Notes under the pieces: generated by a model | Told to the model about the DNA's origin: nothing | What the model saw: only the letters and a program-made list of their open reading frames with translations | Database searches by the model: none | Made by a program: the position numbers and the translations under genes | Part shown: in pieces, positions 43,243 through 52,222 of the stretch | How the letters are laid out: every line of letters begins with the position of its first letter | How positions within the stretch are numbered: position 1 is the stretch's first letter | Origin: Microbacterium aoyamense | GTDB taxonomy: Bacteria; Actinomycetota; Actinomycetes; Actinomycetales; Microbacteriaceae | NCBI RefSeq assembly: GCF_023155855.1 | Contig: NZ_JAKNUT010000004.1 | Span: 186,001-250,000, forward strand | Direction of reading: 5' to 3' | DNA length: 64,000 bases

Positions 43243-44754
43243 GTGGTCACGTTCGTCGACGAGGTGACGCTGCATCTGCGCGCCGGCAAGGGCGGCAACG
43301 GCTGCGTGTCCGTCAAGCGCGAGAAGTTCAAGCCGCTTGCCGGCCCCGACGGCGGCAACGGCGGACACGGCGGCGACATCGTGCTGGTCGCCGACCCTCA
43401 GGTGACGACGCTGCTGTCGTACCACCACGGGCCCCACCGCTCGGCGGGCAACGGCGGCTTCGGCATGGGCGACCACCGGTCCGGCGCGCTCGGCGAGACG
43501 CTCGTGCTGCCGGTGCCGGTCGGCACCGTGGTCAAAGACCCCGACGGCGACGTTCTCGTCGACATGATCGAGCCCGGCATGCGCTTCGTCGCGGCACCCG
43601 GCGGAATCGGCGGGCTCGGCAATGCCACGCTCGCGACGCCGAAGCGCAAGGCGCCCGGCTTCGCACTCCTCGGCACGCCGGGGTGGGAGGGCGATGTCCT
43701 CCTCGAGCTCAAGACGGTGGCAGACGTGGCCCTCGTCGGGTTCCCTTCGGCGGGCAAGTCGAGCCTGATCGCGGCGATGTCCGCCGCTCGGCCGAAGATC
43801 GCCGACTACCCGTTCACGACGCTGCATCCCAATCTCGGTGTCGTGCAGGCGGGTGACGTGCGCTACACGGTCGCCGACGTCCCGGGCCTCATCGAGGGCG
43901 CGAGCGAGGGCAAGGGCCTCGGGCTCGAGTTCCTGCGCCACGTCGAGCGCTGCACGGCGCTCGTGCACGTCCTGGACTGCGCGACGCTCGACCCCGGCCG
44001 TGACCCGATCTCGGACCTCGACGTCATCCTCGGCGAGCTCGGCGCCTACCCCGTCCCCGAGGGCCAGGTGCCGCTCCTCGAGCGCCCTCAGCTCATCGCG
44101 CTCAACAAGGTCGACGTGCCCGAGGCCAAGGACCTCGCGGATCTCGTGCGCCCCGAGCTCGAAGCGCGCGGCTTCCGCGTCTTCGAGATTTCGACGGTGA
44201 GCCACGAGGGACTGCGCCAGCTGAGCTTCGCGCTCGGTGACATCGTCGAGCGTCATCGCGCCGAGCAGCAGGCCGCACCGGCGCCCGAGCGCATCGTGAT
44301 CCGCCCCAGGGGGTCCGAGAAGGAGTTCACGGTGCGCGTCGAAGGCGGCTCGTACGGCACCTTCTACCGGATCCTCGGCGTCAAGCCCGAGCGCTGGGTG
44401 CAGCAGACCGACTTCCAGAACGAAGAGGCCGTCGGCTTCCTCGCCGACCGCCTCGACAAGCTCGGGGTCGACCAGGAGCTCTTCCGCGCGGGTGCGATCC
44501 CGGGCGCGACCGTGGTCATCGGCGAGGGCGACGGGATCATCTTCGATTGGGATCCGTCGATCAACTCGGCCGCCGAGCTCATGACGGCGCCGCGTGGCCA
44601 CGATCCGCGCATGTTCACCGACAATCGACGGACGACGTCCGAGCGACGCGAGCGGTACCACGAGCGGATGGATGCCAAAGCCGAGGCCCGTGCGGAGCTC
44701 GAGGCCGAACGACTCGCTCAGACCAGCTGGGACGAGGCCGAGGACGACGCATGA
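43243..44754 (+). CDS. obg: Obg family GTPase
   Basis: A 503-residue GTPase involved in late 50S assembly and stress control. The Obg fold is glycine-rich ([31 protein letters not shown]). The G domain has G1 [11 protein letters not shown]3 DVPGLIEGA and G4 NKVD. The C-terminal OCT domain is present ([21 protein letters not shown], then [14 protein letters not shown]). The extra charged C-terminal tail is typical of actinobacteria. AGGAGGGG precedes the GTG start. The stop overlaps proB by ATGA. Confidence 0.97.
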   Translation: MVTFVDEVTLHLRAGKGGNGCVSVKREKFKPLAGPDGGNGGHGGDIVLVADPQVTTLLSYHHGPHRSAGNGGFGMGDHRSGALGETLVLPVPVGTVVKDPDGDVLVDMIEPGMRFVAAPGGIGGLGNATLATPKRKAPGFALLGTPGWEGDVLLELKTVADVALVGFPSAGKSSLIAAMSAARPKIADYPFTTLHPNLGVVQAGDVRYTVADVPGLIEGASEGKGLGLEFLRHVERCTALVHVLDCATLDPGRDPISDLDVILGELGAYPVPEGQVPLLERPQLIALNKVDVPEAKDLADLVRPELEARGFRVFEISTVSHEGLRQLSFALGDIVERHRAEQQAAPAPERIVIRPRGSEKEFTVRVEGGSYGTFYRILGVKPERWVQQTDFQNEEAVGFLADRLDKLGVDQELFRAGAIPGATVVIGEGDGIIFDWDPSINSAAELMTAPRGHDPRMFTDNRRTTSERRERYHERMDAKAEARAELEAERLAQTSWDEAEDDA

Positions 44755-45608
44755 CGGCCATCGACCGCAGCGCGATCCACGGGTCGCGACGCGTAGTGGT
44801 GAAGGTCGGCTCGTCGTCGATCAGCGGTGATGCCGCCCACCGGATCGACACAATCGTCGAGGCGATCGCGCGGGCGCACGAGCGCGGCACCGAGATCGTG
44901 CTGGTCTCGTCGGGTGCCATCGCGACCGCGATCCCGTTCCTCGATCTCGGGGGTCGACCGAACGACCTCGCGACGCAGCAGGCAGCCGCCGCCGTCGGGC
45001 AGAACGTGCTCATGTGGCGCTACCAGACGTCGCTCGACCGGTTCCGCATCCTCGCGGGTCAGGTCCTGCTGACAGCGGGCGATCTCGAGAACACGACGCA
45101 CCGCTCCAACGCGCGGCGCGCGATGGAGCGTCTGCTCGGGCTGCGCATCCTGCCGATCGTCAACGAGAACGACACCGTCGCGACGCACGAGATCCGCTTC
45201 GGCGACAACGACCGGCTCGCCGCCCTGGTCGCCCAGCTCATCGGCGCCGACGCGCTCGTCCTGCTGAGCGACATCGACACGCTGTACACCAAGCCGCCGT
45301 CGGAACCCGGCGCGGAGCCCATCCGTCACGTCGCGTACGGCGACGACCTGGGGGGCTTCGAGTTCGGGTCCGTCGTGGTCAACAGTGTCGGCACCGGGGG
45401 AGCGGCGACGAAAGTCTCGGCCGCACGCCTGGCGACCGCCGCCGGCATCGGCGTCCTGGTGACGAGTGCAGATCTCGTGGACGCGGCGCTGTCGGGCGAC
45501 GACATCGGCACATGGTTCGCCCCCAACCCCGAGCCCGCCGCGGCTCCCGTCACCGGCCCCGTCCGCACGGTCGGCGAAGCCGTGGCCGCCGATAGGCTGG
45601 GTGCGTGA
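44751..45608 (+). CDS. proB: Glutamate 5-kinase (without PUA domain)
   Basis: A 285-residue amino-acid kinase for the first step of proline synthesis. Motifs are [55 protein letters not shown] (substrate and feedback site) and [19 protein letters not shown]. The usual C-terminal RNA-binding-like PUA domain of E. coli ProB is missing, so the length is about 80 residues shorter. The ATG overlaps the obg stop, and its stop overlaps the proA start. Confidence 0.95.
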   Translation: MTAIDRSAIHGSRRVVVKVGSSSISGDAAHRIDTIVEAIARAHERGTEIVLVSSGAIATAIPFLDLGGRPNDLATQQAAAAVGQNVLMWRYQTSLDRFRILAGQVLLTAGDLENTTHRSNARRAMERLLGLRILPIVNENDTVATHEIRFGDNDRLAALVAQLIGADALVLLSDIDTLYTKPPSEPGAEPIRHVAYGDDLGGFEFGSVVVNSVGTGGAATKVSAARLATAAGIGVLVTSADLVDAALSGDDIGTWFAPNPEPAAAPVTGPVRTVGEAVAADRLGA

Positions 45609-46864
45609 CGACGACTGCGACGACCGCGCGCGAGCGCATGCTCCTTGCGAAGGATGCCGCGCGCTCCATCGGTCTGCTGAGCGACGAACGCAAGCGCGCC
45701 GCACTGCTCGCGATCGCCGATGCGATCGTCGCCGCGGCGAGCGAGATCGAGGCGGCCAATGCCGATGACCTCGCCCGCGGCCGCGCGACCGGGATGGCGA
45801 CCGGCCTGCAGGACCGTCTGCGCCTGGACGCCCCGCGCATCGCGGCTCTCGCCGCCGCCGTCCGCGACATCGCCGATCTGCCCGATCCGGTCGGGCGGGT
45901 GCTCGACACACGCACTCTGCCCAGCGGCGTCGAGCTCACGAAGGTCGCCGTGCCGTTCGGCGTCGTCGGCTCGATCTACGAGGCACGACCGAACGTCACC
46001 GTCGACATCGCGGCCCTCGCGCTGCGCTCCGGCAACGCGGTGGTCCTGCGCGGCGGAACCGCCGCCGAGAGCACCAACAGCGCCCTCGTGCGCGCGATGC
46101 GCGGCGCCCTCGCCGAGCAGGGTCTCGACCCCGAGGCGATCCAGACGGTCGACGAGTTCGGCCGCGAGGGTGCGAAGGACCTCATGCAGGCGCGCGGAAT
46201 CGTCGACGTCCTCGTGCCGCGCGGGAGCGCGCAGCTCATCGAGACCGTCGTGACCGAGTCATCCGTCCCTGTCATCGAGACCGGAGCCGGCGTCGTGCAC
46301 ATCGTCCTCGACGCGACGGCTCCGCTCGACTGGGCTCGCGACATCGTGGTCAACGCCAAGGTGCAGCGACCCAGCGTGTGCAATGCGGTCGAGACGGTGC
46401 TGGTGGTTCGGGATGCCGCGCCCCGCGTCGTCGGCCCCGTCGTCGCCGCGCTGCAGGAGAAGGGCGTCGTGATCCACGGCGACCCCGAGATCGCCGCGCT
46501 CGCGAGCGACGTCGTCCCGGCGACCGACGAGGACTGGTCGACGGAGTACCTCGGCCTCGAGATCGCGATGCGAGTGGTGGACGACCTCGACGGTGCGCTC
46601 GACCACATCCGGCGGTACTCGACGCACCACACCGAGTCCATCGTGACCGAGGATGACGCGAACGCCGAGCGATTCCTCGCCGAGGTGGATTCCGCCGTCG
46701 TGATGGCGAACGCGTCGACGCGCTTCACGGACGGAGGCGAGTTCGGCTTCGGCGCCGAGGTCGGCATCTCGACGCAGAAGCTCCACGCGCGTGGGCCGAT
46801 GGGGCTCAGCGAACTGACCAGCACGAAGTGGCTCGCGCGCGGCGCGGGGCAGGTGCGTGCCTGA
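45605..46864 (+). CDS. proA: Gamma-glutamyl phosphate reductase
   Basis: A 419-residue aldehyde-dehydrogenase-fold enzyme that reduces glutamyl phosphate to the semialdehyde in proline synthesis. The catalytic Cys lies in VQRPSVCNAVETVLV, and the NADPH-binding region in EARPNVTVDIAALALRSGNAVVLRGG. The end GEFGFGAEVGISTQKLHARGPMGL is highly typical. The GTG at 45605 overlaps the proB stop by GTGA. It forms a coupled pair with proB. Confidence 0.97.
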   Translation: MTTTATTARERMLLAKDAARSIGLLSDERKRAALLAIADAIVAAASEIEAANADDLARGRATGMATGLQDRLRLDAPRIAALAAAVRDIADLPDPVGRVLDTRTLPSGVELTKVAVPFGVVGSIYEARPNVTVDIAALALRSGNAVVLRGGTAAESTNSALVRAMRGALAEQGLDPEAIQTVDEFGREGAKDLMQARGIVDVLVPRGSAQLIETVVTESSVPVIETGAGVVHIVLDATAPLDWARDIVVNAKVQRPSVCNAVETVLVVRDAAPRVVGPVVAALQEKGVVIHGDPEIAALASDVVPATDEDWSTEYLGLEIAMRVVDDLDGALDHIRRYSTHHTESIVTEDDANAERFLAEVDSAVVMANASTRFTDGGEFGFGAEVGISTQKLHARGPMGLSELTSTKWLARGAGQVRA

Positions 46865-46884
46865 GGCCGGAAGGTCTCGCGCGC

Positions 46885-46890
46885 TAGACT
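46885..46890 (+). promoter_or_regulatory. Candidate -10 element upstream of the 74-aa gene and nadD
   Basis: TAGACT at 46885-46890, 41 bases before the next start codon. It could give the 74-aa gene and nadD their own transcript. Confidence 0.4.
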
Positions 46891-46930
46891 GTCCACTGCC
46901 GCTTTCCGCAGCAACCCGAACGGAGCTGGA

Positions 46931-47155
46931 ATGACCCTCGCCACGCTGATCGCCTTCGCGGCCGAAGAGACCGAGCACCACGGCAACGTCGCGCTCGAGA
47001 CCTTCTGGTACGGCCTCGTGGCGATCATCTGCTTCGGACTGCTCGCGCTGGTCACGCTCTCGTACCGCAACGTCGCCAACCGCCACTCGGCCAAGTCCGA
47101 GGCCTACGCGAAGGCGCACGCGAACGACATCCAGCAGGCAGGACACGGCCACTAA
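46931..47155 (+). CDS. Small conserved membrane protein, 74 aa
   Basis: A 74-residue protein: a polar His-rich N-terminus (EETEHHGN), one long hydrophobic helix (WYGLVAIICFGLLALVTLSY), and a basic to His-rich C-terminus (AGHGH). It lies between proA and nadD, a position often occupied by such a small protein in actinobacteria. GGAGCTGGA precedes the ATG. No function is known; the terminal histidines could bind metal, but this is a guess. Confidence 0.7.
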   Translation: MTLATLIAFAAEETEHHGNVALETFWYGLVAIICFGLLALVTLSYRNVANRHSAKSEAYAKAHANDIQQAGHGH

Positions 47156-47167
47156 GGCCGCTCCTGC

Positions 47168-47764
47168 ATGTCGGTGGAGCGCCGCCCGCGCATCGGGGTG
47201 ATGGGCGGCACCTTCGACCCCATCCACCACGGGCACCTCGTGGCAGCGAGCGAGGTCGCGCAGTCCTTCGATCTCGACGAGGTCGTCTTCGTCCCCACGG
47301 GTGAGCCGTACCAGAAGGCGAAGGTCACGGCGAGCGAACACCGCTATCTGATGACGGTCATCGCGACGGCATCGAATCCCCGTTTCACCGTCAGCCGCGT
47401 CGACATCGACCGCGACGGACCCACCTACACGGTCGACACTCTGCGGGATCTGCGCGTCATCCACCCCGACGCCGACCTCTTCTTCATCACCGGCGCAGAC
47501 GCCATAGCGCAGATTCTCAGTTGGAGGGACCATGATGAGATGTGGGACCTCGCCCACTTCGTCGCCGTCTCGCGTCCCGGCCACGTGCTCAGCACGGACG
47601 GACTGCCGACGGACGACGTGAGTCAGCTCGAGATCCCCGCCCTCGCGATCTCGTCGACCGACTGCCGTGATCGCGTACGTCACGGAAACCCCGTGTGGTA
47701 CCTCGTTCCCGACGGGGTTGTCCAATACATTGCGAAGCATCACCTCTACCGGAGCAAGGAATGA
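47168..47764 (+). CDS. nadD: Nicotinate-nucleotide adenylyltransferase
   Basis: A 198-residue enzyme that makes deamido-NAD from nicotinate mononucleotide and ATP. The nucleotidyl-transferase motif [15 protein letters not shown] is at about residues 14-28. The family Thr-x-x-Tyr-Thr segment (GPTYTVDTL) and the late [10 protein letters not shown] (equivalent of ISSTxIR) complete the pattern. Its stop overlaps the next gene (ATGA). The order nadD, hypothetical, rsfS is conserved in the phylum. Confidence 0.96.
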   Translation: MSVERRPRIGVMGGTFDPIHHGHLVAASEVAQSFDLDEVVFVPTGEPYQKAKVTASEHRYLMTVIATASNPRFTVSRVDIDRDGPTYTVDTLRDLRVIHPDADLFFITGADAIAQILSWRDHDEMWDLAHFVAVSRPGHVLSTDGLPTDDVSQLEIPALAISSTDCRDRVRHGNPVWYLVPDGVVQYIAKHHLYRSKE

Positions 47765-48891
47765 CTGAACCCGAGCAGCCGGATACACCTCCGCTCACGC
47801 GCAAGCAGCTGCGCGACCTTCGAAACACCGGAGCGACGCCCGTCGTGGGCTCCGAAAGCGCGCCCGAGGCGCCCACCGGTGAAGAGCCCGCCGCCGAGTC
47901 GCCCTTCGCGCCGCCGCCCGTCGTCACGGCACCGCCACTTCCGCGAGCCGCGACGCCCGCCGTCATCTCCGAGGCTCCCGTCCCCGATCTGGCCGTGGAC
48001 CTCGGCGTCAGCCCGCTCACGCGACGACAGGCGCGGCAGCAGGAGCGGATCCGCACCGCCTCGGTGCCCGTGATCACGCCCGACGTCATCGCGGCGCACA
48101 CCGCGGCATCCGTCCCCGCCGTCGTCCCCGCGCCGGTCGCCTCGCCCGATCCCGTCGACGAGCCGACTGAGGCACCGTCCGGGGGGAACGACGACACGGC
48201 CACGAGCGCGCTGCGCGGCCTCTTCGCCGACGACGAGCCCGAGGACGACCCGTATTCCGAGGTCGCTGTCGTCGTCGTGGACGAACCGTCGTTCGAGCCT
48301 GTCTCCGAGGAAGAGGACGAAGCGGAACAGGATGCCGCCGGTGCTCTGTTCACGAAGACCGACGAACCCGCGGCCGAGCCGGAGCCGGCCGAACGACCGG
48401 TCGTGAACCCCGCGTTCGGCTCGGCACTCTTCGCGGACGGCGCAGCCCAAGTCGATCTGCCACCGTCGTTCGACGACCTGCTGGCGCGAGGCTCGACCGG
48501 ATCCGTCGGCACGTCGAGCGCGCTCATTCTCTCGCCGCCCACGGGCGAGTCGCCGATCATCGCCCCCGTCACCGCGACGGGAGAGGTGCTCGTCACGGGG
48601 ACCTTCAACCTGCCCGAGGGGCTCGGATCGCTGGGCCACGCGCCGGGGACGGCGGACGGCCACGAGGCCGACGCCGTGCTCGTCGACGGCGAGCTGCCTG
48701 CGCACTCTTCGCCGACGCCGATCGCCGCGAGCGCCGCCATCAGCACGGTGAAGGTCGACGGTGACGTCATCAGGCCGCCCGCCCCCGAAAAGGGCAGCCG
48801 TCTGCAGATGTGGCTCGCGATCACCGCGGGAGTCCTCGGACTCGCGCTCGTCGGCGTGCTCGTGCTCGCACTCACGAACGGAACACTCTGA
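47761..48891 (+). CDS. Acidic, Pro-rich hypothetical protein with one C-terminal membrane helix
   Basis: A 376-residue protein mostly of low-complexity acidic and proline-rich sequence. Two short related segments stand out: [14 protein letters not shown] near residue 11 and [14 protein letters not shown] near residue 83. A single hydrophobic helix ([21 protein letters not shown]) ends the chain, suggesting a tail-anchored topology with the long acidic part in the cytosol. No enzyme domain was seen. The ATG at 47761 overlaps the nadD stop, and its stop shares one base with rsfS (TGATG). Confidence 0.72.
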   Translation: MTEPEQPDTPPLTRKQLRDLRNTGATPVVGSESAPEAPTGEEPAAESPFAPPPVVTAPPLPRAATPAVISEAPVPDLAVDLGVSPLTRRQARQQERIRTASVPVITPDVIAAHTAASVPAVVPAPVASPDPVDEPTEAPSGGNDDTATSALRGLFADDEPEDDPYSEVAVVVVDEPSFEPVSEEEDEAEQDAAGALFTKTDEPAAEPEPAERPVVNPAFGSALFADGAAQVDLPPSFDDLLARGSTGSVGTSSALILSPPTGESPIIAPVTATGEVLVTGTFNLPEGLGSLGHAPGTADGHEADAVLVDGELPAHSSPTPIAASAAISTVKVDGDVIRPPAPEKGSRLQMWLAITAGVLGLALVGVLVLALTNGTL

Positions 48892-49268
48892 TGGTGGCGA
48901 GCGCGCAGTCGCACGAGATGGTCGCGATCGCCGCGGCCGCTGCGGACGCGAAGGGCGGCGAGGATCTCGTCGCACTCGACGTGTCGGAGCCGCTTCCGCT
49001 CGTCGACGTGTTCTTGCTGGTCACGGGTCGCAGCGAGCGCAACGTCGCCGCGATCGCCGACGAGATCGAGGATCGACTGCTCGAGGCGGGTCACAAGCGC
49101 GTCAGGCGCGAAGGGCGCGCGGAGGCCCGCTGGGTGCTGCTCGACTTCGGCGATCTCGTCGTCCATGTCTTCCACGAGGAGGAGCGGACGTACTACGGCC
49201 TGGAGCGCCTGTGGAAGGACTGCCCCGTGGTTCCGATCGAGCTCCCGGAGCACACCGCGGCCGAGTGA
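48891..49268 (+). CDS. rsfS: Ribosome silencing factor
   Basis: A 125-residue RsfS/Iojap protein that binds L14 and blocks subunit joining when nutrients are low. Family signs are DLVALDVSEPLPLVDVFLLVTGRSERNVAAIAD, then RREGRAEARWVLLDFGDLVVHVFHEEERTYYGLERLW. The ATG at 48891 overlaps the previous stop by TGATG. It completes the nadD-linked cluster and is followed by tRNA-Ala. Confidence 0.96.
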   Translation: MVASAQSHEMVAIAAAAADAKGGEDLVALDVSEPLPLVDVFLLVTGRSERNVAAIADEIEDRLLEAGHKRVRREGRAEARWVLLDFGDLVVHVFHEEERTYYGLERLWKDCPVVPIELPEHTAAE

Positions 49269-49274
49269 CCTGTG

Positions 49275-49304
49275 TTCAGGGCACCGCGCACGTTGTAGTA
49301 GGCT
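49275..49304 (+). promoter_or_regulatory. Candidate promoter of tRNA-Ala
   Basis: TTCAGG (49275-49280) and TAGGCT (49299-49304) with an 18-bp spacer, 34 bases before the tRNA. Confidence 0.5.
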
Positions 49305-49338
49305 TGTCGGGTTGCCTCGAGCGATCGAGGGAGCGTCT

Positions 49339-49414
49339 GGGCCTGTGGCGCAGCTGGTAGCGCACCTGCATGGCATGCAGGGGGTCAGGGGTTCGAGTCC
49401 CCTCAGGTCCACCA
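49339..49414 (+). tRNA. tRNA-Ala (anticodon GGC)
   Basis: A 76-base cloverleaf: GGGCCTG acceptor pairing with CAGGTCC, anticodon loop ATGGCAT with anticodon GGC, T arm GGGTTCGAGTCCC and an encoded CCA end. Confidence 0.95.
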
Positions 49415-49417
49415 TTT

Positions 49418-49445
49418 CGAGAGCCGCGAGAGATCGCGGCTCTCG
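49418..49445. terminator. Terminator of tRNA-Ala
   Basis: Perfect 12-bp arms (49418-49429, 49434-49445) with a GAGA loop and a short T-rich tail, three bases after the tRNA end. Confidence 0.88.
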
Positions 49446-49517
49446 TCGTTTGCGGGCACACCTTGACGCTTCGACGGCGCCGGGTGAGGCTGGAGGCCCC
49501 GACATCAGGAGTCAGCC

Positions 49518-49991
49518 ATGACCGAGGTCACCCCGTTCCTGTGGTTCGACAGCGACGCCGAAGAGGCGATCCGGTTCTATACGGCGCTCATCCCGGACTC
49601 GGGCGTCCTTTCGGTGTCGCACTATCCCGACGGCGTGCCGAACATGAGCGGCAAAGTCATGCACGCGACGTTCCGGCTCGCCGGGCGGGAGTACTTCGCG
49701 ATGGATGCCGGACCCCAGTTCCCGTTCACCGAGGCGATCTCGCTGTACGTCTCGTGCGTCGACCAACAAGAGGTCGACCGCTATTGGGCGGCGCTCACCG
49801 ATGGCGGGGAGGAGCAGCCGTGCGGCTGGCTCAAGGACCGGTGGGGGCTGTCGTGGCAGATCATCCCCGATCGGCTCATCGAGCTGATCCGCGACCCCGA
49901 TCCGGAGCGCTCCCATCGCGCCGTGCAGGCCATGCTGCAGATGCGCAAGATCGACATCGCAGCCGTCGAGGCCGCTGCGGAGGGCGCGTGA
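49518..49991 (+). CDS. VOC-superfamily (PhnB/3-demethylubiquinone-type) protein
   Basis: A 157-residue glyoxalase-fold protein of the 3-demethylubiquinone-9 methyltransferase-like group: PFLWFDSDAEEAIRFYTALIPDSGV, then FRLAGREYFAMDAGPQFPFTEAISLYVSC, then PCGWLKDRWGLSWQIIP. These proteins have no proven methyltransferase activity. The ATG is preceded by AGGAGTC. Its stop overlaps the start of the sugar dehydrogenase gene (GTGA), so the two are coupled. Confidence 0.9.
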   Translation: MTEVTPFLWFDSDAEEAIRFYTALIPDSGVLSVSHYPDGVPNMSGKVMHATFRLAGREYFAMDAGPQFPFTEAISLYVSCVDQQEVDRYWAALTDGGEEQPCGWLKDRWGLSWQIIPDRLIELIRDPDPERSHRAVQAMLQMRKIDIAAVEAAAEGA

Positions 49992-51112
49992 AATCCGCTC
50001 GCGCGCTGGCCGCGGCATCCATCCTCCTGCTGGCGATGACGGGATGCAGCGCACAGCCTCCCGACGACCGCGTACCGCCTTCGGCGGCGCCGACGAGTGC
50101 GGTGCCTGATCCGTCGCCGACCGAGACCGAGGAACCGGTGCGCACGGGCACGTGGACCGTCGCGGGAGAACCGACGACGATCGCGCGGGCCCTCGCCGCG
50201 CCGTGGTCGGTCGTTCCGCTCGAGGGCGGGGGAGCCCTCATCTCGGAGCGCGACAGCGGCGTCATCCGCGAACTCTCTCCCGATGGCACGCTGCGCCAGG
50301 CGGGGGTCGTTCCGGGGGTGGTCGCCGGCAACGAGTCAGGCCTTCACGGGTTGGCACTGCGAGATGGATGGCTGTACGCCTATCACGGGGCAGCCGACGA
50401 CAACCGTGTCGTGCGGATGCCGCTCACCGGCACGGCGGGGTCGCTGGCGCTCGGCGAGCCCGAGGTCGTCTTCACGGGCATCCCGCGCAACACGACGCAT
50501 GACGGCGGCCGCATCGCCTTCGGCCCGGACGGCTTCCTCTACATCGCGACCGGCGACGCGCAGAACCGGGATGCCGCGCAGGATCCGGCATCCCTCAGCG
50601 GAAAGATCCTCCGTGTGACGGCGGACGGTGACCCCGCTCGCGGGAACCCCTTCGATTCGGCCGTCTACTCGCTCGGTCACCGCAACGTGCAGGGTCTCGC
50701 CTGGACGGCGGACGGCGCGCTGTGGGCGAGCGAGTTCGGCGGGGACCAGTGGGATGAGCTCAACCGCATCGAACCCGGCGGAAACTACGGCTGGCCGATC
50801 GTCGAGGGAGGGGCGGGTGACGCGCGCTTCGTCGATCCCGTCGCGCAGTGGGCCACGCGGGACGCGAGCCCGAGCGGCATCGCCGCCGTCGGCGACACGG
50901 TCTTCATGGCAGCGCTCCGTGGTGAGCGGCTGTGGGCAGTCGACACCACGACCGGTGCGACGGCCGTCGCCTTCGATGGGCAGGGACGATTGCGGGATGC
51001 CGTGGCCGCGCCCGATGGGAGCCTGTGGGTGCTGACGAACAACACCGACGGTCGCGGCGCCGCCCGCGACGGCGACGACGTGCTCCTGCGTCTGCCCCTC
51101 GCGCCCGGATGA
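49988..51112 (+). CDS. Lipoprotein PQQ-type sugar (glucose/sorbosone) dehydrogenase
   Basis: A 374-residue exported protein. A lipobox is visible after the signal peptide (ILLLAMTGCS, Cys about 20), then a Pro/Thr-rich linker and a six-bladed propeller. Sugar dehydrogenase motifs are SGLHGLALRDGWLYAYH, THDGGRIAFGPDGFLYIATGD, SLGHRNVQGLAW and EFGGDQWDELNRIEPGGNYGWP. Relatives oxidise aldoses at PQQ, but many actinobacterial members may have lost that role. The GTG at 49988 keeps the signal peptide intact and overlaps the VOC gene stop. Confidence 0.9.
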   Translation: MKSARALAAASILLLAMTGCSAQPPDDRVPPSAAPTSAVPDPSPTETEEPVRTGTWTVAGEPTTIARALAAPWSVVPLEGGGALISERDSGVIRELSPDGTLRQAGVVPGVVAGNESGLHGLALRDGWLYAYHGAADDNRVVRMPLTGTAGSLALGEPEVVFTGIPRNTTHDGGRIAFGPDGFLYIATGDAQNRDAAQDPASLSGKILRVTADGDPARGNPFDSAVYSLGHRNVQGLAWTADGALWASEFGGDQWDELNRIEPGGNYGWPIVEGGAGDARFVDPVAQWATRDASPSGIAAVGDTVFMAALRGERLWAVDTTTGATAVAFDGQGRLRDAVAAPDGSLWVLTNNTDGRGAARDGDDVLLRLPLAPG

Positions 51113-51136
51113 GGACAGGACCGCTACGGTGAGATC

Positions 51137-52222
51137 GTGAGCTCTCAGCCCCGCTGCCCGCACTGTCGCGCGTTCGTCTATCTCGACGCGCTGGTCTGCT
51201 CGAACTGCACAGCAGAGCTCGGCTTCCACATCCTGACGCGTCAGTTCCACGGCATCCGCAACGGCCGCGTCGTCATCGACGGCCAGACCTGGTACACGTG
51301 CTCGAACCGGGAGTGGGACTGCAACTGGCTCGTGTGGGAGGACGCGCCGGCCGGCCGCTGCTTCTCGTGTCGGCTGACCCGCACGCGGCCCGCGTCGAAC
51401 GACACCGTGGCGCTGGAGAAGCTGGTGAAGGTCGAGGAGGCGAAGCGCCGTCTGCTCCTGCAGCTCGCAGACCTCGGTCTGCCGATCGTCGGCTGGGACG
51501 TCAAGAAGGGCGGGCTCGGCTTCGACCTCATCTCGAGCCTGTCCGAGGGCAAGCCCGTCATGATCGGGCACGCGAACGGCATCATCACGATCGACCTCGC
51601 CGAAAGCCTCGACGATCGGCGTGAGGCGCTGCGGGTCAAGCTCGGCGAGCCGTATCGCACGATCCTCGGGCATCTGCGGCACGAAGTCGGCCACTACTTC
51701 CAGAACGTCCTGCTCACCGACGACGATCTGTGGGCACGCTGCCGCGAGATCTTCGGCGACGAGCGCGCGAGCTACAAGGACGCGATCGCGCGCCACTACA
51801 AGTTCGGCGCCCCCGACGGCTGGCACGAGAGCTTCATCTCGGAGTACGCGACGATGCACCCGTGGGAGGACTTCGCCGAGACGTTCGCGCATTACCTGCA
51901 CCTCACCGGAACCTTGCAGACGGCTGCGGCGATCGGCATCCATCTCGACGCGGCGGTCACGAGCATGCGCGACACGGACGTCGTGCCGCTCGTCTCGTAC
52001 GAAGACGAGCCGATCCAGCGGCTGCTGACCGATTGGGCGTGGATGTCGCAGGCCTTCAACCGCATCAACCGGGCGATGGGCTTCGGCGATCTGTATCCGT
52101 TCGACCTCGTCGAGCCCGTCCGGCGAAAGCTCGCCTTCATGCACGACATCGTCACGAAGGCGCCCCTGACCGTCGAGGAGCAGTACGCCCTCGCGCTGAC
52201 GGTTCAGGAGGAGCCGACGTGA
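51137..52222 (+). CDS. Putative zinc-binding metallopeptidase
   Basis: A 361-residue cytosolic protein with an N-terminal zinc ribbon (CPHCRAFVYLDALVCSNC, Cys 7, 10, 21, 24). A second pair follows (CFSC), and then the HEVGHYF zinc-peptidase motif (182-186) and the downstream YATMHPWEDFAETFAHYLHL segment, expected to carry the third ligand. This combination matches the uncharacterised zinc-binding metallopeptidase family (Peptidase_Mx-like). Its stop overlaps the start of the AidB-like gene (GTGA), so they are translated together. Confidence 0.88.
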   Translation: MSSQPRCPHCRAFVYLDALVCSNCTAELGFHILTRQFHGIRNGRVVIDGQTWYTCSNREWDCNWLVWEDAPAGRCFSCRLTRTRPASNDTVALEKLVKVEEAKRRLLLQLADLGLPIVGWDVKKGGLGFDLISSLSEGKPVMIGHANGIITIDLAESLDDRREALRVKLGEPYRTILGHLRHEVGHYFQNVLLTDDDLWARCREIFGDERASYKDAIARHYKFGAPDGWHESFISEYATMHPWEDFAETFAHYLHLTGTLQTAAAIGIHLDAAVTSMRDTDVVPLVSYEDEPIQRLLTDWAWMSQAFNRINRAMGFGDLYPFDLVEPVRRKLAFMHDIVTKAPLTVEEQYALALTVQEEPT

